This document shows, piece after piece, positions 1 through 8,028 of a stretch of 64,000 bases of DNA. Both the position numbers and the translations under genes were made by a program. Source of the stretch: Pontiella sulfatireligans (GTDB taxonomy: Bacteria; Verrucomicrobiota; Kiritimatiellia; Kiritimatiellales; Pontiellaceae); the NCBI RefSeq assembly GCF_900890705.1, contig NZ_CAAHFH010000001.1, positions 3,038,001-3,102,000 of the forward strand, read 5' to 3'. Below the pieces are notes generated by a model. It was not told the origin of the DNA. It saw only the letters and a list, made by a program, of their open reading frames with translations, and ran no database searches. Positions within the stretch are counted from its first letter, which is position 1. Every line of letters begins with the position of its first letter.

Positions 1-1403
1 ACCACTTCGATCAGCTGCGTGTTGTATTTTCCAATCCCGACTTCCCGCAGCGCCTTGCGGCCACGCTTCACCACATAGACATAGTGCTTCCCTTTGCTTG
101 AGACGACGGCCTGGATGGGAACATGGAGCACGTCGCGCAGCTGGTCGGTTACGATCTCTACGGTCGCCGACATGCCCGGCTTGAGCTGGGTATTCATCGT
201 GGAAGAAACATTCACCATGATGGTGTAGGTCTTTACGCCCGAATTGAACCAGTCCTGCGAATCGGGCACCGCGCTTATTTTTTCGACGCACCCTTTCAGC
301 ACCATTCCCGGAACGGCGTCGAGCACGGCGACGGCCTCCTGCCCCATCGACACCTTGTCGATCATCGCTTCGGGAATGCCGACTTTCAGTTCCCACGCGC
401 TTAAATCAGGAAACGAAAGGATGCGCTGCCGAACGTTGACGGTTGCCCCTTTCTCGATTTTGGCGGACCGGCGGTCCTGGGGATAGAACACCTGGCCTTC
501 GAAATCGGCATAGACCTTGGTGTTGGCAAACTGCTCCTCGCGGGTAACGAGCTGGTTTTTTTCGATTTCCAGCCGGGTCTTTTTCGACTCGATCGAGGCC
601 TCTTTGCCCGTGACATCCGAGTCGATGGTTTTTGCGAGGCGCTCCAAGGCCGAGACGGCATTCGACACGCTGTTCTCCAATTCCTTGCGCCGCTTCACCG
701 AGGTGTATTTTTCGAGGATCTCAAGATCCTTGGTTTTGTTGCGCACCTCGATTTCTTTTCGCTCAACGCCCAGCTCGTCGGATTCCAGATCATTTTTGTT
801 GGAATAGCCCTTGTCGAACAGCTCCTGCGTTCCTTCAAGGTCGCTGCGTGCCTTTTTCAGCTCCTGCTCCGCCAGATAGATTTCTGATTTGGCCTTGTCC
901 AGCAATTGATTGAACTCCACTTCCTCATATTTCTTGAGGTCCAGCTTGGCGAGTTCAACCTTCAACTTAGCCGTTTCCAGATCGGTGGCATTCTTGAGCT
1001 TGGCAATTTCCAGCTGTTCCTGAGCCTGTTTAAGGCCGGCCTCGGCCTCGGCCACATCGGACTGCTGGTCAAGATAGCGCTCCATCAGCGCGCTCGACTC
1101 CAGCTCGAACAGCAGCTGCCCGTTCGTAACGCTTGCGCCGTCTTCGACAATCTCCGTAATCTTGGCATCGCGGTAGGCCTCGTTGAGAATGTCCCGGCTG
1201 ATCTTGGCCTTCAGTTCGCCCGACTGCAGGATGCTCACCACCAGATCGCCGCGCTGCACGCGGCACAGGTGCGCGGTGTCCAAGTCGATGCGGCTGTCAT
1301 CCTTGTTCGGCTTAACGGCCAGCGCAATCGCCGCAAGCACAACCAGGCCAACGGCGACTTTGCCGCTACGGCGTTGCCACAGGCTCTTCATCATCTTCTT
1401 CAT
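1..1403 (-). CDS. HlyD-family periplasmic adaptor subunit of an efflux pump, C-terminus cut by the window edge
   Basis: At least 467 residues, open to the left edge. Known role of the family: bridges an inner-membrane ABC or RND pump to a TolC channel across the periplasm. The N-terminus has a basic start and one hydrophobic anchor (about residues 10-28, VAVGLVVLAAIALAV). A lipoyl half-motif follows (SVTNGQLLFELES), then a long Lys/Glu/Leu-rich coiled-coil hairpin (about residues 115-250), the second lipoyl half, and beta-barrel segments ending near PGMSATVEIVTDQL. The ATG at 1403 overlaps the end of the upstream TolC-type gene by 38 nt and has AAAGGA about 7 nt upstream, so the two are translationally coupled. 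The pump itself is probably beyond the left edge. Confidence 0.88.
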   Translation of the reverse strand, partial: MKKMMKSLWQRRSGKVAVGLVVLAAIALAVKPNKDDSRIDLDTAHLCRVQRGDLVVSILQSGELKAKISRDILNEAYRDAKITEIVEDGASVTNGQLLFELESSALMERYLDQQSDVAEAEAGLKQAQEQLEIAKLKNATDLETAKLKVELAKLDLKKYEEVEFNQLLDKAKSEIYLAEQELKKARSDLEGTQELFDKGYSNKNDLESDELGVERKEIEVRNKTKDLEILEKYTSVKRRKELENSVSNAVSALERLAKTIDSDVTGKEASIESKKTRLEIEKNQLVTREEQFANTKVYADFEGQVFYPQDRRSAKIEKGATVNVRQRILSFPDLSAWELKVGIPEAMIDKVSMGQEAVAVLDAVPGMVLKGCVEKISAVPDSQDWFNSGVKTYTIMVNVSSTMNTQLKPGMSATVEIVTDQLRDVLHVPIQAVVSSKGKHYVYVVKRGRKALREVGIGKYNTQLIEV

Positions 1404-3012
1404 ACCACATTCCTTTGGGGTCGATTTTAAAACGTTCGATGGCGTTCCAGAAACGGAGGCGATTGATGGTGTAGTCCACCAAGGTCACGGTCGCCGAGTT
1501 TTCCGAACTCAGCAGCTCGTTCTGCGCATCGAGCAGGTCGCGCGTGAGCGCCTTGCCTTGCTGCAGCAGCAAGGTCGTGCTTTCCACCTGCCGGCCGGCC
1601 AGCTTAACGCTGAGCAGGCGGTTTTTATAGACCGACCGGTTGCGCTCAAGCTTGCGCCACAGGTCGCGCACGGTGCGTGTCACGTCGTCTTCCGACTCCT
1701 CGACATTGCGAATTTGGCGCTCCAGCGAAATCTGCGCCCTCCGGTATGCGTTCCGCCGCTCGGTCCAGTCGAACGGCAAATCCAGCCCAACGCCGAGATT
1801 CTGTTCGACGTCGGTGTCGGAGGAAAAATTCTTATCGACGGTATAGCTGACATCCAGATCCGGCAAAAAATCGCGCCGCTGGATTTCCAGCTTGCGCTCC
1901 CTGTCTTCCACTTTTTCGCGCTGGTTGATCAAGTCCAGCCGATTCGATGCGGCCGACTCCAGCGACACCGCCAACGTAATATCCAGCTCCACCAGCCCGC
2001 GGTGCACCAAATTGGTGAGCTCGGCGGGGTCGGGTTCCACGTTCAGTTCGATCGGCAGCCCGAGCGCATAGCGCAAATCATCGAGCGCCTGCTGATAGCT
2101 CGACCGCGACAAGGCCCAGCGGTCGGCGGCGTTGAGCTCGCTCTGGAGCGCCTGGGCGGCCTGGAAGTCGGCAATGCGCCCGGCCTTGGCATACGACTCG
2201 GTCTGTTCGCGGTTGGCAATGGTGCTTTCGTAGTTCTTCTGTTCGTTAATCAACTGGTCGCGCGTGCGCAGCACGGAATAGAACTGCGCGGTGGTATCAA
2301 TCACAAAATCCTGCTGGTAGCGCTTGAAGTCGCGGACGGCATAAATCATGTCGCGCTCGGCTTGCCGGAGCGGCTCCTTGGTGACCAGCGGGCCGAAGCC
2401 CCGCAGCAGCGGCTGTACAATGCCGAACCCCACTGAGCTGGTTTCATCGGCCGCGTCCGGACTGGTGAAGTAGCGAAAGACGTTCTGGCTGAAGCCCAGA
2501 CTGACGTTTGCGCCGGTGGCCAGCACCTTCTTCGCGCCCACCGCGTAGCCCGCATCCACCCCCGTATCGCCGAACGACTCCGCCGTTCCGTCGTCGAAGG
2601 TTGTATAAGAGGTGCCGGCAAACGCCGCCCCGTTAAAATTCAGATTGAAGTCCTTCTGCACCTCGGTCAGGCCCAGCGCCACGAGGAAGAGCGTTTCCTT
2701 GCGCGACTGATAGGAACGGCTGTTGGCGAGCGCAATCGCCAGCGCATCGGAGAGCGACAGCAGTTCCGGCTCCGGCGCATTCCGATCCAGCTCCAGCAGT
2801 GCGCGAAGCTCGTGCTGGTCTTCGTCGCTGATCGTAAACGGTTCGGCAACGCCCAGCCCCAGTTGCTGCGACGCCATGATGTTGCCGTAGGCGGCCTTGT
2901 CCGCCCGCGTCTGGGCATAGTTGCCGATTTTCGTGCAGGAGACGGAAAACAGCGCTAACCCGAACAGGCACATGCTAAATATGGAGTTGGAAATGGATTT
3001 GAGCATAAACAT
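1366..3012 (-). CDS. TolC-family outer membrane efflux protein
   Basis: 548 residues, close to the usual 450-550 of the family. The N-terminal hydrophobic segment ends in FSVSC (Cys26), a plausible but imperfect lipobox, so the mature protein may be a lipoprotein like the OprM branch. The body has two long alpha-helical hairpins rich in Gln, Arg, Asn and Leu (for example SESAASNRLDLINQREK about residue 335), as expected for a TolC trimer subunit. The C-terminus is acidic. It lies just upstream of and overlaps the HlyD-type adaptor, giving a channel-adaptor pair. Family assignment is firm; the substrate cannot be told from sequence. Confidence 0.88.
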   Translation of the reverse strand: MFMLKSISNSIFSMCLFGLALFSVSCTKIGNYAQTRADKAAYGNIMASQQLGLGVAEPFTISDEDQHELRALLELDRNAPEPELLSLSDALAIALANSRSYQSRKETLFLVALGLTEVQKDFNLNFNGAAFAGTSYTTFDDGTAESFGDTGVDAGYAVGAKKVLATGANVSLGFSQNVFRYFTSPDAADETSSVGFGIVQPLLRGFGPLVTKEPLRQAERDMIYAVRDFKRYQQDFVIDTTAQFYSVLRTRDQLINEQKNYESTIANREQTESYAKAGRIADFQAAQALQSELNAADRWALSRSSYQQALDDLRYALGLPIELNVEPDPAELTNLVHRGLVELDITLAVSLESAASNRLDLINQREKVEDRERKLEIQRRDFLPDLDVSYTVDKNFSSDTDVEQNLGVGLDLPFDWTERRNAYRRAQISLERQIRNVEESEDDVTRTVRDLWRKLERNRSVYKNRLLSVKLAGRQVESTTLLLQQGKALTRDLLDAQNELLSSENSATVTLVDYTINRLRFWNAIERFKIDPKGMWYEEDDEEPVATP

Positions 3013-3064
3013 AACTAACGCCCAATTTAGACGAAACTGGACACACCAACAATGCTAGACCATG

Positions 3065-3097
3065 AAAAACAAAAAGGCTTACCTTGAGAGCAAGGTT
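3065..3097 (-). terminator. weak hairpin terminator after the pseudopilin gene
   Basis: ACCTTG/CAAGGT stem with an AGAG loop at 3081-3096. On the minus strand a T-rich run follows (TTTTTGTTTTTC). The stem is only 6 bp, so termination may be partial and the TolC/HlyD genes may be reached by read-through. Confidence 0.4.
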
Positions 3098-3105
3098 GGT
3101 CTCCC

Positions 3106-3729
3106 TTAGGGCTCCATGACCTCAACACTGTCCAGAGCGTCCAGATTAAAAATGCTCTTGAAGTCCCCGCTCCCAATATCCCGCTGTTCAACGATAACGG
3201 CCTCGCCGTTCTTGGTGGCAAAGACAAACCCCTTTTCTCCGATCGGAATGTTGTCGTCGGAGAATGAATAATCGGAAACCTTCATGTTGTTCATGTATAC
3301 GGCAGGGACATTCCCCGGGGTGCCGTCATTCAAGCTCAACAGAATGCACCAGGCGTTGCACTCCGCCCCGCTGGAAAGAAAATCATCCTGATCCTTGGCT
3401 GGGCGCATGCCCGGGCCGGCGAAAAAGGAATAGTCCACATCCAGATAGCCGTTCTGCACCAAGTAGTCCAAGAACTCGGTTGAGGACGCGGCGTTCTCAT
3501 CCCCGGACTTTGGCCAACCGGACGAAAACCGCCCGCCGCTCTCCATTGCGGTAATCGCTTCGACGATCGATTTAGCGTGGTGGGCCTGCTGCGTCAGCTT
3601 CCCTTTCAGCCGCGCTTTGCCGATTTGCGGAGACACGAGCGTAAAAAGGATGCCGATTATGGCGATCACCACCATCAGCTCGATGAGCGTGAAAGCCTGT
3701 TTGCGGGTCGAAGTCATGGACAGTTTCAT
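3106..3729 (-). CDS. type II secretion/type IV pilus pseudopilin-like protein
   Basis: 207 residues. The N-terminus is a short basic leader followed by QAFTLIELMVVIAIIGIL, the class III prepilin signal: cleavage before Phe13 and a conserved Glu five residues into the mature protein (FTLIE). The rest is a globular domain with no recognisable subtype. Such proteins, abundant in Verrucomicrobiota and Planctomycetota, are processed by PilD-type peptidases and extracted into the periplasm. It stands alone here, 93 nt upstream of the efflux pair, and diverges from queA across a 53-nt gap that must hold both promoters. A link to efflux is not implied. Confidence 0.85.
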   Translation of the reverse strand: MKLSMTSTRKQAFTLIELMVVIAIIGILFTLVSPQIGKARLKGKLTQQAHHAKSIVEAITAMESGGRFSSGWPKSGDENAASSTEFLDYLVQNGYLDVDYSFFAGPGMRPAKDQDDFLSSGAECNAWCILLSLNDGTPGNVPAVYMNNMKVSDYSFSDDNIPIGEKGFVFATKNGEAVIVEQRDIGSGDFKSIFNLDALDSVEVMEP

Positions 3730-3782
3730 CTTTATTTCCCTCCGCAGCTGGGTATCCTTCTGCGATCTTTAAAAGCTATCAA

Positions 3783-4901
3783 ATGAAAACCGACTTATTC
3801 AACTATGATCTGCCCCCGGAACTGATCGCCCAGCACCCGCCCGAACGGCGTGAGCTGGCGCGCATGATGGTGCTCCACCGCGATTCCGGATTAATTGAGC
3901 ACAAGACGATCTCCGACATCATCGACTACCTATACGCCCCCGACGTGCTGGTGCTCAACAATACCAAAGTAATTCCCGCCCGCGTTTTCGGCCACAAGTC
4001 CGCCTCCGGCGGAAAAGTGGAACTACTGCTTCTCGAAGAAGTTACAGAACCCGAAGGATGTAGCCACGAACTTCTCGAAAAGAGCGCGTCTCTGTCGCAA
4101 AGCGCGCTCTCTTCGAGAAGCACGCACCACACTCAAACATGGAAGGTGCTAATGAAAACCTCGCGGCGCCCCAAGGTCGGCGACGAGCTGACGCTCTGCT
4201 CCGGCAAGGCCAAAGCCACAATGCTCTACGACGGCGAACAGGGCGAAGCCGTGCTCAAAATCGACTCCGACCGCCCGCTAATGGAAATCCTCGACGAAGA
4301 AGGCGTGCCCCCCTTGCCCCCCTATATTTCCCGCAAGGAGCAGACCGCCGAGCAAATTGACGAAGACAAAAAACGCTACCAAACCGTCTACGCTTCCGAG
4401 CCCGGCGCTGCCGCCGCCCCCACCGCTGGCCTACACTTTACCTCGGGAATCTTCCAAACCTTGGAAAACCAGGGCGTGAGCAAGGCCGAATTGACCCTGC
4501 ACGTCGGCCTTGGCACCTTTCGCCCCGTCTCGGCGGAAATCATCACCGACCACAAAATGCACTACGAGCGCTATGCCGTCTCGGAAGAAGCGGCCAAAAC
4601 CATCAGCAACGCCAAACAGGCCGGCGGGCGCGTCGTCGCCGTCGGCTCCACCAGCGTGCGGACCTTGGAATCGCTTCCAAGCATTGAAAAGGACGAGGGG
4701 TCCACCAACATTTTCATCTATCCGCCCTACGAATTCCAAAACGTCGATGCGATCCTCACCAACTTCCACCTGCCCAAATCGACACTTTTAATGATGATGT
4801 CCGCCTTTGCCGGACGCGAACTGATGCTCAAAGCCTACAAAACCGCCGTGCAGGAAAAATACCGCTTCTTCAGCTATGGCGACTGCATGCTGATTCTGTA
4901 G
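3783..4901 (+). CDS. queA: S-adenosylmethionine:tRNA ribosyltransferase-isomerase
   Basis: 372 residues, against about 340-355 usually. Transfers and isomerises the ribosyl part of SAM onto preQ1-tRNA to give epoxyqueuosine at the wobble position of GUN anticodons. Family signatures are clear: FNYDLPPELIAQHP at the start, VLVLNNTKVIPAR, KVELLLLE, YQTVYA, AAAPTAGLHFT and TNFHLPKSTLLMMMSAFAGRE. The excess length is an insertion between LLLLEEVTEP and TWKVLMKTSRRP (about residues 92-118). It is encoded by a near-perfect 18-bp inverted repeat, described as its own feature. The frame is kept and no catalytic segment is disturbed, so the enzyme is probably active. Confidence 0.95.
   Translation: MKTDLFNYDLPPELIAQHPPERRELARMMVLHRDSGLIEHKTISDIIDYLYAPDVLVLNNTKVIPARVFGHKSASGGKVELLLLEEVTEPEGCSHELLEKSASLSQSALSSRSTHHTQTWKVLMKTSRRPKVGDELTLCSGKAKATMLYDGEQGEAVLKIDSDRPLMEILDEEGVPPLPPYISRKEQTAEQIDEDKKRYQTVYASEPGAAAAPTAGLHFTSGIFQTLENQGVSKAELTLHVGLGTFRPVSAEIITDHKMHYERYAVSEEAAKTISNAKQAGGRVVAVGSTSVRTLESLPSIEKDEGSTNIFIYPPYEFQNVDAILTNFHLPKSTLLMMMSAFAGRELMLKAYKTAVQEKYRFFSYGDCMLIL
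4060..4132. repeat. REP-like palindromic insertion inside queA
   Basis: Arms at 4071-4088 and 4103-4120 (CTTCTCGAAAAGAGCGCG and CGCGCTCTCTTCGAGAAG) pair with one mismatch around a 14-nt loop. A GTAG tetranucleotide lies at 4060-4063 just before the left arm, as in the heads of REP elements used by RAYT (TnpA-REP) transposases. The repeat adds about 25-27 codons to queA without breaking the frame. No RAYT gene is present in the window. Confidence 0.7.
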
Positions 4902-4912
4902 AAAAGCGTTCG

Positions 4913-4965
4913 CAGCCCCGCCTTTAGGCGGCTTCTGCGGAATGACCGCCTAAAGGCGGGACTAC
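4913..4965. repeat. REP-like palindrome downstream of queA
   Basis: CCGCCTTTAGGCGG at about 4918-4931 and CCGCCTAAAGGCGG at about 4946-4959 form a long hairpin with a short loop; each arm is also nearly self-complementary. On the minus strand the element starts with GTAG (4965-4962). It lies 12 nt after the queA stop and could also act as a transcription barrier, though no long T-run follows. Confidence 0.65.
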
Positions 4966-5051
4966 AAACCTTTTTTCAGGCTTGAACTACAACCTCCGCT
5001 GCCGTAATCCTATCGCCTGTTTTTGCTTAACGAAGTAACAAGGAGAGAAAA

Positions 5052-6914
5052 ATGTCCGAACAAACCATGGAATTTAAGACCGAGCTGGCGCAGTTGCTCC
5101 ACCTCATCACTCATTCGCTGTATTCCCACCGCGAGGTATTCCTGCGCGAGCTGATTTCCAACGCCTGCGACGCCATCGACAAGGTGCGCTTCGAAGGCCT
5201 TAATAACGACGAGCTGCTCGACGGCAATTCCGACTGGAAAATTTCGTTGCGCGCCGACAAGGAAGCCAAAACGCTGACCATTTCCGACAACGGCATCGGC
5301 ATGTCGCGCGATCAGGTGATCGAAAACCTTGGCACCATTGCCCATTCCGGCACCAAGGCCTTTCTGGCGAAAGCCAAAGAAATGGACGTGCAGAACAACC
5401 CGGAATTGATCGGCCAGTTCGGTGTCGGCTTCTACGCCTCCTTCATGGTCGCCGATGATGTGACCGTCATCACCAAAGCCCACGGCGAAGATGCAATTCA
5501 GTGGGAGTCAAAAGGAACGGGCGAATTCACCCTGTCGGATTCCGACAAAGAAACGCGCGGCACCGAAATCATCCTGCACCTGAAAGAAGATGCCGCCGAA
5601 TACCTCGACGAGTGGACCATCCGCTCCACCGTTAAAAAATTCTCCGACTTCCTCGAACATCCAGTTGTGCTCTTCACCACCGTGAAGGATGAAGAAACCG
5701 AAGTCGAAGAAGAGAAGGAAGAGCAAATCAACACCCAAAAGGCGATCTGGCTGCGCCCCAAGAACGAAATCACCGACGAAGAATACGGCGAATTCTACAA
5801 ACACATTTCGCACGATATGAACAGCCCGGCTGAAACCATCCACTACAACGCCGAAGGCGCCATCGAGTTCAAGGCCCTGCTCTTCATCCCCGAAGCCAAG
5901 CCGTTCGACATGATGATGAACAACGACCCCAAGGCTCACCTGCACCTCTACGTCCAGCGCGTCTTCATCAGCAACGAGTTCGACAACCTGCTGCCGGGCT
6001 ACCTCCGCTTCGTGAAGGGCGTGGTCGACTCCTCCGACCTGCCGCTTAACGTTTCCCGTGAAATTCTGCAGGAAAACCCGATGCTGGATAAAATCCGCAA
6101 GAACCTCGTCGGACGCATCCTCAAAACGCTGGCGCAGATGAAGAAAAAGGACTACGCCGAATTTTTGATCTTCCACGAAAACTTCAGCACCATCCTCAAG
6201 GAAGGCCTGCAGTCCGACTGGGAAAACAAGGAAAAGATTGCCGACTTGCTGCTGTTCGAATCGACCAGCAAGGACGCCGGTGAAAAAACCTGCTTTGCCG
6301 ACTATGTTGAAAACATGGCCGAAGGTCAGGAAGAGATCCTCTACCTCGCCGGCGAAAACCGCGGCTCCATTGAAAACTCCCCCTACCTCGAATCCTTCAA
6401 GGCCGACGGGAAAGAAGTCCTGCTGATGATCGATCCGATCGACGACTTTGTCATTCCGCAGCTGATGGAATACAAGGGCAAGAAGCTCAAGGCCGTCAAC
6501 AAGGGCGACATCGAAGAGGACAAGGAAAAGCTCAAGGACGAAGAAAAGCAGTTCGAAGGCTACATTGGCTTTGCCAAAGAGCTGCTCGAAGGCGTCAAGG
6601 AAGTCAAGCTGACCACCCGCCTCAAGGATTCCGCCGCCGTGCTCGTGGGCGATGAAATGTCCATGAGCCCGCACATCGAAGAAATGATGCGCCGCATGGG
6701 ACAAGACGTTCCGAAAAAGGAAAGCGTGCTCGAGCTCAACCCGGAACACGCCGTCGTCAAAAAAGTGCAGGCCCTATACGACGCCGACCAAAAGGATCCG
6801 AAGGTCGAAACGTTGACCAAGCTGCTGCACGACCAGGCGGTCATCGCCTCCGGTGCCAAGCTCGACGATCCGGCCGGCTTCGCCGCCCGCATGAACGAAA
6901 TGCTCGTCGATTAA
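5052..6914 (+). CDS. htpG: Hsp90-family molecular chaperone HtpG
   Basis: 620 residues, normal for bacterial Hsp90. ATP-dependent cytosolic homodimeric chaperone. The N-terminal GHKL ATPase domain shows ELISNACDAIDK (the usual NASDA motif with Ser replaced by Cys), the ATP-lid motifs DNGIGM and GTIAHSGTKAF, and IGQFGVGFYASFMVAD. The middle domain has YVQRVFI, LPGYLRFVKGVVDS and LPLNVSREILQ. The C-terminal dimerisation domain covers the last ~120 residues. A strong ribosome site (AAGGAGAG, about 5040-5047) precedes the ATG. It is a single-gene unit ended by a hairpin terminator. Confidence 0.97.
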   Translation: MSEQTMEFKTELAQLLHLITHSLYSHREVFLRELISNACDAIDKVRFEGLNNDELLDGNSDWKISLRADKEAKTLTISDNGIGMSRDQVIENLGTIAHSGTKAFLAKAKEMDVQNNPELIGQFGVGFYASFMVADDVTVITKAHGEDAIQWESKGTGEFTLSDSDKETRGTEIILHLKEDAAEYLDEWTIRSTVKKFSDFLEHPVVLFTTVKDEETEVEEEKEEQINTQKAIWLRPKNEITDEEYGEFYKHISHDMNSPAETIHYNAEGAIEFKALLFIPEAKPFDMMMNNDPKAHLHLYVQRVFISNEFDNLLPGYLRFVKGVVDSSDLPLNVSREILQENPMLDKIRKNLVGRILKTLAQMKKKDYAEFLIFHENFSTILKEGLQSDWENKEKIADLLLFESTSKDAGEKTCFADYVENMAEGQEEILYLAGENRGSIENSPYLESFKADGKEVLLMIDPIDDFVIPQLMEYKGKKLKAVNKGDIEEDKEKLKDEEKQFEGYIGFAKELLEGVKEVKLTTRLKDSAAVLVGDEMSMSPHIEEMMRRMGQDVPKKESVLELNPEHAVVKKVQALYDADQKDPKVETLTKLLHDQAVIASGAKLDDPAGFAARMNEMLVD

Positions 6915-6934
6915 GATGTCCAGACAGTGGAAAT

Positions 6935-6969
6935 AAAAAAACCCCCGCTCTCACCGGCGGGGCTTTTTC
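6935..6969 (+). terminator. rho-independent terminator of htpG
   Basis: AAAAACCCCCGC ... GCGGGGCTTTTT around a short loop (about 6937-6967), one mismatch, ending in a T-run on the plus strand; the A-run on the other side lets it work in both directions for the convergent RES toxin gene. Confidence 0.8.
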
Positions 6970-6979
6970 GTAGTGAAGC

Positions 6980-7450
6980 TCAGGCCAGCCTTTCCAGCAC
7001 CCTCGGATCAACCGGAAGATCGATGGGCTCGCCAACCTTAATCTGGCTGAACTCAGGATGGGCTGGATTCAACAGATAATTGGATTCGTTGGGAACGATG
7101 GCGCTGGGCACTCTTAGCGCGACAGTAGACAGTCTCTCCATCCAGCAGTTGCCAATGAACTGTGTGCAGGGTTGCGGCGGACTTGCGCTCCAGCCGTCCG
7201 GCAGTTTAGCCGGGTCGATGGATTGCAAAAGGCTGTCCGGGATATCGACGGGAATCGCTTTGTAGAGTTTCAGCGCCTCTTTGAATTCCAGATGGACAAT
7301 GATTTCAAGCAACGCCAAGGAAAGCGATCCTGCCGTGTAGACCACGGCATGGCCTTCCGCATTCCACCGCCCGCCTGCCAGACGGGCACCCTGCCCGGAA
7401 AACGCGCTGTGCATATATTTCTTATGAACGAGCCTCCATGCCGTGGGCAT
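6980..7450 (-). CDS. RES-domain toxin of a RES/Xre toxin-antitoxin pair
   Basis: 156 residues, the typical size. RES toxins are known to degrade NAD+ and arrest growth. The three signature residues fit: Arg in the LAGGRWN segment (R28), Glu in LALLEIIVH (E49), and Ser in VALRVPSAIVPNESNYLLNP. The ATG at 7450 has a strong purine ribosome site (GGGGGAGG) just upstream and lies 11 nt after the antitoxin stop, so the pair is co-transcribed antitoxin first. Confidence 0.9.
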   Translation of the reverse strand: MPTAWRLVHKKYMHSAFSGQGARLAGGRWNAEGHAVVYTAGSLSLALLEIIVHLEFKEALKLYKAIPVDIPDSLLQSIDPAKLPDGWSASPPQPCTQFIGNCWMERLSTVALRVPSAIVPNESNYLLNPAHPEFSQIKVGEPIDLPVDPRVLERLA

Positions 7451-7461
7451 CAGCCTCCCCC

Positions 7462-7926
7462 CTAATAAAAGACGCCGTGCTCAAGGCGGCGCAGCAGCTT
7501 TTCAACTTCCTGCGCCCCCGGCTCGGTATCGGCATAATTGAGAGGAGTAAGCCCGCCGTAGATTTCCTTGGGGCCGGCAAACCAGCGCCGTACCAGATCC
7601 GCATCCTCGAACAGGTTCAAGGCAATCTGGAACAGGCGCGCCAGACGGTACACCCGCTCGGACTCATCGATATCCAGCCGGCCGCTTTGCTTTCTCCTGC
7701 TAAGCGTCCGCATATTGATATTCAGCGTCTTGGCAAGTTCTACCGCGCTAACGCCGAATTCTTTGCGCAGCTTTTCAAAGCTGGCTGTGGGCAGTCCCTC
7801 CTTGATCCGGGCAATAACCTCTCCCCGGTTTTCCACAGTGCCAAAGATGGCCACTGGTTCTTCAACCATGAGGTCGGCGAACGCCTGCTCTTCAATCAAC
7901 GGATAGGTGAATTGCTTTTCTTTCAT
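7462..7926 (-). CDS. Xre/MbcA/ParS-family antitoxin
   Basis: 154 residues. The N-terminal half carries a helix-turn-helix (FEKLRKEFGVSAVELAKTLN, then MRTLSRRKQ). The C-terminal part matches the toxin-binding DUF2384 domain (RVYRLARLFQIALNLFEDADLVRRW, then NYADTEPGAQEVEKLLRRLEHG). Such antitoxins block the RES active site and repress their own promoter. A ribosome site AGGAGG sits about 7 nt before the ATG. Confidence 0.9.
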   Translation of the reverse strand: MKEKQFTYPLIEEQAFADLMVEEPVAIFGTVENRGEVIARIKEGLPTASFEKLRKEFGVSAVELAKTLNINMRTLSRRKQSGRLDIDESERVYRLARLFQIALNLFEDADLVRRWFAGPKEIYGGLTPLNYADTEPGAQEVEKLLRRLEHGVFY

Positions 7927-7937
7927 AACCGCCTCCT

Positions 7938-7968
7938 GTCATATGTCTTTTTGTATACGACAGATGTC
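7938..7968 (-). promoter_or_regulatory. candidate autoregulatory operator of the RES/Xre pair
   Basis: Upstream of the antitoxin start the minus strand has two similar 10-mers, GACATCTGTC (7968-7959) and GACATATGAC (7947-7938), one centre-to-centre spacing of 21 nt, i.e. two helical turns, with GTATAC between them. This arrangement suits a dimeric HTH repressor over a promoter; no unambiguous -35/-10 pair could be assigned. Confidence 0.35.
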
Positions 7969-8028
7969 CAACCTCAACAAGCTTATTTTCCCAGAAGTTC
8001 TACAAAAAAAGGAGGCAACGGCGTCTGC

